A DNA stretch of 64,000 nucleotides from Ptychodera flava (taxonomy: Eukaryota > Hemichordata > Enteropneusta > Ptychoderidae): NCBI RefSeq assembly GCF_041260155.1, contig NC_091928.1:31233388-31297387 (forward strand), read 5' to 3'. Positions 57,503 through 64,000 of the stretch are shown one piece after another; position 1 is the stretch's first letter, and the number at the start of each line of letters is the position of its first letter. The notes under the pieces are model-generated. The model was not told the DNA's origin, made no database searches, and worked only from the letters and a program-made list of their open reading frames with translations. The position numbers were made by a program, and so were the translations under genes.

Positions 57503-58119
57503 TGTTCCAGTTAGGAACTTTGTTTGTGATATGATTTTAGAGATTTTCTGTTGTTATCTCATGAGTGGGCAGTGTTGTTTTATTAATATTCATGAGCCCT
57601 AATGCATATTCATGATAACGTTTGACGCCCATGCCTTAACATACTTGCGAAGTTCACGATGCACGATAAGCATGCTACGCTGGAAATAGGTGCATTTTCA
57701 CAGCAATTTAATTCATTGATTCATTTTCATGGATAAATCAAAATTCGGGCTTCAACGCCGCCTTCTAAATGCATGAACTGGTGACCAGCGAATGTATGTT
57801 TACGAATTCTCCATCAAGGGGAATATGCAGAAAGGGACTCGAGCGAAATTATAGGGAGGGAGGGCCAGTATTCTAAATCATACGCCCGTAAAATTGTAAC
57901 ATTAAAAACTGATCAACCAACATTCTGTACATTAGGGACTGGTCAGTTTCTTCGGCTTGGGGGGGGGGAGTTGGGCGGTGGATTATATTTTGCTGACGTC
58001 AAAAAATGGCTGACCCCCCCATTCCAAATTTTGAAAACAGGGTGACCCCCCCATTCCAAATTTCGAAAACAGGGTGACCCCCCCCCCCCGGCGCGCGACA
58101 TAGGTAAAACAAAAGGTGG

Positions 58120-58120
<1 letters not shown>

Positions 58121-58210
<90 letters not shown>
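58121..58210. repeat. (TA)n microsatellite
   Basis: About 45 uninterrupted TA units inside the Harbinger-like element. Confidence 0.97.
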
Positions 58211-58211
<1 letters not shown>

Positions 58212-58929
58212 GTAATATATATACTTATATATATATTTTATTTTACATTTTACATATATTTATATTTTAAATAGTCATTCTATGTTTTAATGAAATTGTT
58301 GACATGTCAGTTCTAAGATAGGAATTTCAAAGTGTCAATCTTAAAGTTTGAATACAGTACATTTTGAATGACCTGTATTTTGAATGAGCTGTGAATGTAC
58401 TTCACACTTTCTATGCTTAACCAGATGTCCTGAACTGTTGTACAGAAATGGATGTCAATCATTAATATCAAAGAGGAAAAAGCAGAGAATCGAAAACTTT
58501 GATGGGTGTTAAGACTTGCCAACCATCCAATTAAATCTCCTGAGGAGCCATAGAGAGCTTTTTAGCCAAATCTGATGTGTACAGTGTCTGAGAGGACCTT
58601 TTCTTGAAACATTGAAACCATAAAACTAATAATGACACAAACTGCCTTTTTTAACTGTTATTTTGTTCATAAAAAGCATCTTTCTACAGAAAACCTGTGA
58701 CACAAAGGAAAATAATTGCATCAATGAGAAGGAAAGATATCTTGTCATTTTTCAATCTCTAAAAATGTCACTGTATCAAATATATATTGTGAAATATTTG
58801 TGCATGTTGCTTTCTCATACTGAATTATCATAGAGAGAACAGAAAAGTATCAGGAATTTGTCATCCTTTTCATATGAAATGCAGATTTCATAATGGTACA
58901 CTTTCACTTTGCAAACATCAAGATATCTC

Positions 58930-59205
58930 TGATTTATTAAAGTATGGCGCCCGAAGGGCGCGCAGAAAAATATGAAACATCCTGATATCTCTGATATATA
59001 TGCCTTGTATATTTAAGTCATGCACCTGAAGGGCATGCTGAAAATTTCTGATATATTAAAGTAATGAGCTTGAAGAGCACGCTGAAAAAATATGAACATA
59101 GTCAGATATCTCTGATGTATGTATGCTTGATATGTTAAAGTTGGGTGTGCTGAAAAAATATGACTGATTATTAAAGTTACGCGCCCGAAGGGCGCGCCGA
59201 AATAT
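58930..59205. repeat. Degenerate tandem repeat with gcgcccgaagggcgcgc hairpins
   Basis: Units of roughly 50-70 bp: tctgatatattaaagt, then a hairpin (best form gcgcccgaagggcgcgc), then ctgaaaaaatatga. About five copies; the inner copies have decayed hairpins. Confidence 0.75.
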
Positions 59206-59402
59206 ACAACTGAATGATGAAATTTGTGACTGACACTAACATTTTAGGCAATGATGAGCCTGTGTTAAAATTCAAAAACACACTGACCCCCCTATTGAGC
59301 ATTTCAAAAACATGGTGACCCCCTATCACCAAAGTCAAAACCAGGGTGACCCCCCCCCCCCATGAATCCACCGCCCCCAAGGCTGAAGAAACTGACCAGT
59401 CC

Positions 59403-60390
59403 TTAGTTTTGTAGAACATAGGGGTCACACGTTTTGGTCCTGAAGGTCTATCTACTTTTGAAAACTAACTTCCCCGCAAACTTGTCCCTTTCCCTTTAGA
59501 AATAAACTGGGCGGTTCCTAAGCAATAAAATACCAAACCGACTTCCGCTCTCACGCAGCGTCCCCTGAAAAAAATGACGCAACACACACCAATTTCCACT
59601 GGCCTGTGCAGTTTGACCTCACTTCTCTACTATTTTACACACTGCAGCACAACACGGCACGCTGGATATAAAATGTGAAAACAAGCTTGAGAACTACTAA
59701 AGTCAAAGTATGGTGATAAAACAACAAGAAAATATTACTTCATTGGCGCAAGTTCAGGAGGGCTTTCTCGTGTCACCAATCACAGGCGACAGACTGTGCA
59801 TCGGTAAATGTTGAATGAACGTGATCGATTAGCCATATACAGGGACATAGGAGCTTTGGCACACAGAATGAGTCAAAATAAAGTCATGTAAAGGCTGTAT
59901 TAGTCTGGGGATTTGTAATTTCCAATGCGTTCTAAGGTTTCATTAATTAGTAATCAACTGTTACTGACGAGACAAGCCTGTAGGAAATTAAATAAGAAAC
60001 TGGTTGTTATAAAAGTGTGAAAAGAGTGTGTATACTTTTTATTATTTTTGTCTTTGAGAACCTCCCACTAGTAAAGCAATATTTGGAACAAGTGGTTTAC
60101 CTTTAGGAACGGAGTAGGTACGTGTAATATATACTACAACTTTACTGACTTTATCAATACCAAGTTCTACTTAAACGTCAAATCTGCGTCGCTCGCCACT
60201 TATTGTCATTCTACCGGACGAACAGTGTAGCCTTTGCTTTGGTTTTGCTGTTCAAGTTGTTGTCAGGGACAGTATGTGGCTCGGCGCTTCGCAAAGCCCC
60301 CATATTTGTTGGGCTAGGCTCGGCTCAATCCGATTCGAAAGTCGAGAATTATGCCGAGTAAAAAAAAGTCATGACCTTTTCACACGGCGA
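59403..60390. other. Gene-free stretch
   Basis: No coding series, RNA gene or repeat recognised. Confidence 0.35.
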
Positions 60391-60394
60391 AAAA

Positions 60395-61183
60395 ATTATG
60401 CCTAGAACAACATAATAAATGCCTAGGACAACATATCAAATGCCAAGTACAACATAATAAATGCCTAGGACAACATATCAAATGCCAAGTACAATAATTG
60501 AATGCTAAGCAAAACATATCAAATGCCCAGAACAACATATCGAATGCCCAGCACAACATATTGAATACCCAGAACAACATATCGAATGCCCAGCACATTA
60601 TATTGAATGCCCAGCACAACATATCAGATGCCCAGCACAACATATTGAATGCCAAGCCCAATATATTGAATGCCCAGCACAACATATCAAATGCCCAGCA
60701 CAACATATCGAATGCCCAGCAAAACACATTGGATGCCCAGAACAACATATTGAATGTCCAGCACAATATATCAAATACCCAGCACAATATATTGAATGCC
60801 CAGCACAACATATCAAATGCTCAGCACAACATATAAAATGCCCAGCACAACATATTAAATGTCCAGAACAACATATCGAATGCCCAGCACATTATATTGA
60901 ATGCCCAGCACAACATATCAAATGCCCAGAACAACATATCCAATGCCAGCACAATATATCGAATTCCCAGCACAACATATCAAATGCCCAGCACAATATA
61001 TTGAATGCCCAGAACAACATATCGAATGCCCAGCACAACATATTGAATGCCCAGCACAACATATTGAATGCCCAACACAGCATATTGAATGCCCAGCACA
61101 ACATATTGAATGCCCAGCACAACATATTGAATGCCCAGCACAACATGATATTAGACCATATAAGGCAGTCATGGCTTTCCATA
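60395..61183 (-). repeat. 21-bp satellite, minus orientation, about 36 units
   Basis: Same unit as at 56.1 kb but reversed (caacatattgaatgcccagca). It ends in the same leader (61144-61183, catgatattagaccatataa to ccata). Units next to the leader are nearly uniform, while those at the far end (60400-60500) are strongly diverged. Confidence 0.95.
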
Positions 61184-61199
61184 CACCGGGATGGCAAAG

Positions 61200-62980
61200 A
61201 TGAATCACGCCTTTGTCTACATCGATAAGAACAAATATAGATTTCTGTGTTTTTGCATTTTCGTAATGGATGATGCACCTTGCTGATTATATGTCAGTGA
61301 AAGGGTTAATGAACTCTGATATACATAAAGCTGGAACAACACGTATGCTTGTCATAGTGACGCTGGACACCAACTGCTACCAAGTTCATACCATATAAAT
61401 CGTCAAATGATAGGCTAAAATGGGAAAGAGGATTTTTGAAATTCAAAGAACGTTTTTCATGAAAATTAATAATGCTATATCGAAGTTTATATCTCGGCAA
61501 ATTACGTGTCATTCAACTCTAGTCTTTATTTGTACACTTCATGTATAAAATTATACAATACTTTGCAGTCAATGTATTCGCTACTCTCATTTACTCTATG
61601 ATACAACTTGCGCTTGAAGCAACGTCATAACTATTGACAAAACTGTCAGACTGAGCTCACAAAGAATTTGGCAGGGCTTGATGAATCGCGATTGAAATAT
61701 TATTTTTTCAGGTGCCCCTCCCCCCAATATCCACAAAACATTTCAAGTCGCCGTCTACATGATCAAACTTTTTCAAGTCCCCCACCTGCAAAATATCATA
61801 TATCAGCATATATTTATTAGTAATTCACGCATAGAAAAAATCGCGACACCTCTTATCAGCACTTTGTAGAGTCATATATCTTAAGACAAGTTCTGTAAAT
61901 GATTTATTTTTAAATGCATAAATGGAGCTTTTTGACACTCAGAAAGAGCCTACTTGAGTTAATCAACCCTCGCCATAGACAGGAAACATTAAATTTGTTT
62001 GCCATCACAATGCACAACCCTGTATACGCATATGGAATGGGCATTTGGGAGTCTTTAATTGTTTTTCTCTTCCCTGTAGCGGAGTGTTTGGCGCCAGAAT
62101 TTCGCTTATTTTGTCCCCGTGGCTGTGATAACGATCGTTAACTTAACAATTTTCTCAAACAGTGAGGGCGTCTTGTAACTCGTAACTGGTAACTTTTTCG
62201 ATCAGCCATGTAAGTGCGTTGGCCCCTATTTTAATAATTTCGCTATGAAAAGAGCCTCGAGTTCTTTCACAAAATACGTCGTACCATGGTTAGCTATAAT
62301 CATATTGTGGACTATGGTTCGTTGGCAAGGTACATAAAGGATCTTAAATACGAGTCAAAACATGATAAAGATGCATTCTTCGTACTCTGACGTCATCCGA
62401 ATATTTGTCTGTTGCTAACATTGAGTAGTTCTGTCTCATCAATCACTTGTTATCAAATGAATCATTCGACACAAATTAATTATATTTGCTCACTGTTTAA
62501 TCAGTAACTTCAAGCTGTTTTTCCAACGTTGTTCTGATTAAAGTAACTGGCATTCTCATGTTGCTCTATTGACTAGAGTACCTGACAAACTCAGTTCCTC
62601 TTACTGATAACCAGAGTTCCTGACAGACGCGGGGCAAAATGAACAGGGAATCAATATAATGTCTGCTAATGATACTTTTTGAAGGTACAACAAAGCTGCT
62701 GCTTTCAGAAAATATCTTAACTACACACAAAAAAAGTACCATCAGATAGTACATATCCGACAAGCTCATTGCCGGCCATGACCGTGACCACCGCAATCGC
62801 CGTTCCTTCCCTGTGATGTCTATGTAACCAGTGCTACCACGTCGATACTACATTTTTAGCAGATAAATATCCCCAAACATTTATAGTTTTAAACTTATGT
62901 CTCTTGACGAAAACTCACAGGCGTGTGTTGTCAATTGTCGACAAAGTCCACAGCGTACAGGCTAGCACCGGTTGTTAAAT
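61200..62980. other. Gene-free stretch
   Basis: Short frames only (for example 61914-62141) without domains. Nothing else recognised. Confidence 0.35.
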
Positions 62981-62984
62981 TGAA

Positions 62985-63415
62985 AAATGCACGCCCTCTT
63001 CTTGTTATGGGTGTGTATCGACCGCCCAGCTCAACACTCTGTGTTGATAAAGATATTGAATCTGGGATAGAATAAGGGTACTTTGAAAACAAAGAAATTA
63101 TCGTCTTAGGGAATTTTAACGTAGATCTTGTTACGCACATGGGAAAGAAACACAATTTTCATAAAGCAATGGAATCTCTGAATTTCGAGCAACTTGTCAC
63201 TGTTCCCACTCGTCCATCCTCCGGTACTCTTCTTGACCATATCTATGTCACCTGTCCAATGAATATTGCTCATGTGTGCGTTCCCAAAGTTGGTACTTCC
63301 GATCACTATCCCGTGTGTGTTGTGAGGCGTTTTCATGCCAGCAACATTACTGCAGGTTCTCATATTTCTATAAAACACAGTTGTGTAATTTTTCAACACA
63401 TTATCGAATTGTAAA
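62985..63415 (+). pseudogene. LINE endonuclease fragment (CR1/L2 type)
   Basis: Reads MGVYRPPSS, then IIVLGNFNVDL, LNFEQLVTVPTRPSSGTLLDH and VGTSDHYPV. These are the apurinic-endonuclease motifs of LINE ORF2, with the active-site SDH and the GxFN (here GNFN, normally GDFN). A stop near 63075 shows decay. No RT region follows before the window edge, so it is a fragment, perhaps of the same family as the LINE at 33 kb, whose endonuclease half is missing. Confidence 0.82.
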
Positions 63416-64000
63416 TGATGTTCTTGCTGTTCTGACAGGATTAAGGGATTACTTCAGACTACAGTCCGCGTAGATGGAGTAAATATATAGATCTGGCGAC
63501 ACAGGAATTAACGTTGCGCTCGAAACTTTATTTTCCCAGGTCAGCCTGATGGCTGCCTGGGGCAACTCTTCGCTCCGAGAGCCTGGAGATATGCTCACTC
63601 CAAGGCCCCAAAAGTCCGACTTTCAAATTTACAATACTTTGTCGACAAGAAAACTTGCCAACGCTAGTTTCACAATGATTAATACGTAGTATGCATGAGA
63701 CATGTCAAAACACCATTGTTTTAAATCCAAGCTGTGAAAATATGAAAAGCTATACTTAACAGCTACAGTTCTGATAAAAGTTCGACTACATTGTCTTTCT
63801 ATTGTCCAACCTTGCGTGAGACATTTCATGCATAATCATAGGAATTCACGAGACACACGGGTGCTGGAATGCGCTGTCATTGAATTTAAACAGAAGAGAC
63901 TTGAAAATGTAAATTTGCCGCCAATTTTGAAGAATTACACTTCCGGCAAATCGTGGGAATTCAAGCCTAAGTGGCGAAATGTTGAAATTGGGCGAATCAC
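63416..64000. other. Window edge, nothing recognised
   Basis: A short inverted pair around 63545-63600 (cctgatggctgcctgg, agagcctgg) and no coding series. Confidence 0.3.

Larger units (their letters stand above)
57935..59402. mobile_element. PIF/Harbinger-like non-autonomous element, 1.47 kb
   Basis: The left end gggactggtcagtttcttcg and the right end gaagaaactgaccagtcc are inverted repeats that extend through a G-run to ggcggtggatt on the left and aatccaccgcc on the right. TTA occurs at 57932-57934 and 59403-59405. The right end lacks one terminal C. Inside are C-rich subterminal blocks, an 90-bp (TA)n run and a short tandem repeat, but no transposase. Confidence 0.68.

Noticed and set aside
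60380..61278. Frames of 70-143 codons with MLCWAFN or ISNAQHN repeats
   Set aside because: A 21-bp satellite is seven codons long, so stops are excluded by periodicity.

Overview
The window is nuclear DNA from an animal, AT-rich and gene-poor. It holds split genes with GT/AG introns, LINE and LTR retroelements, and many terminal-inverted-repeat (TIR) elements, microsatellites and minisatellites. Three things point to an invertebrate deuterostome (hemichordate, cephalochordate or echinoderm): a four-TM MS4A-like gene, a mitochondrial-clan P450, and a Ty3/gypsy element of the Gmr1 type, a group described mainly from deuterostomes. The species cannot be named from the sequence.

Left part (1-16.7 kb). 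Nothing is recognised before about 5.8 kb, where there is a weak candidate for a small secreted peptide. On the minus strand, 12431-7932, six exons splice in frame to a 332-residue MS4A/CD20-like four-TM protein.

Middle left (16.7-28 kb). Nine plus-strand exons (16759-27529) splice exactly in frame to a complete 539-residue mitochondrial-type cytochrome P450. Its I-helix, ExxR, PERW and haem-Cys motifs are all present. The introns carry two inverted copies of a TTAA-flanked MITE, a 2.3-kb PIF/Harbinger-like element with a 101-bp minisatellite, a histone-promoter-like CCAAT/TATA cluster, a decayed satellite of about 160 bp, and an inverted repeat pair flanking exons 7-8.

Centre (28-46 kb). 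This is a nest of mobile DNA. A frameshifted CR1/L2-type LINE is interrupted by a short 273-bp insertion and by a complete but decayed Gmr1-like LTR retrotransposon (34522-41073, minus strand). That element has TAAAC target duplications, and its integrase lies before reverse transcriptase. Beyond it is a 1.25-kb duplicate of the 3' end of the P450 gene (exons 8-9), broken by an 18-bp deletion.

Right part (46-64 kb). Nested TIR elements, a TAGC-rich element with an 18-copy minisatellite, two loci of a 21-bp satellite, a third PIF/Harbinger-like element and a LINE endonuclease fragment. A candidate first exon of a membrane protein lies at 55737.

The most unusual signal is a set of long, near-perfect DNA palindromes with unrelated arms. 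Two of them (28.8 and 42.4 kb) share the identical 15-nt centre CGAGCCGCAGGCGAG. This looks like a mobile or recurrent core that copies its flank into an inverted repeat.
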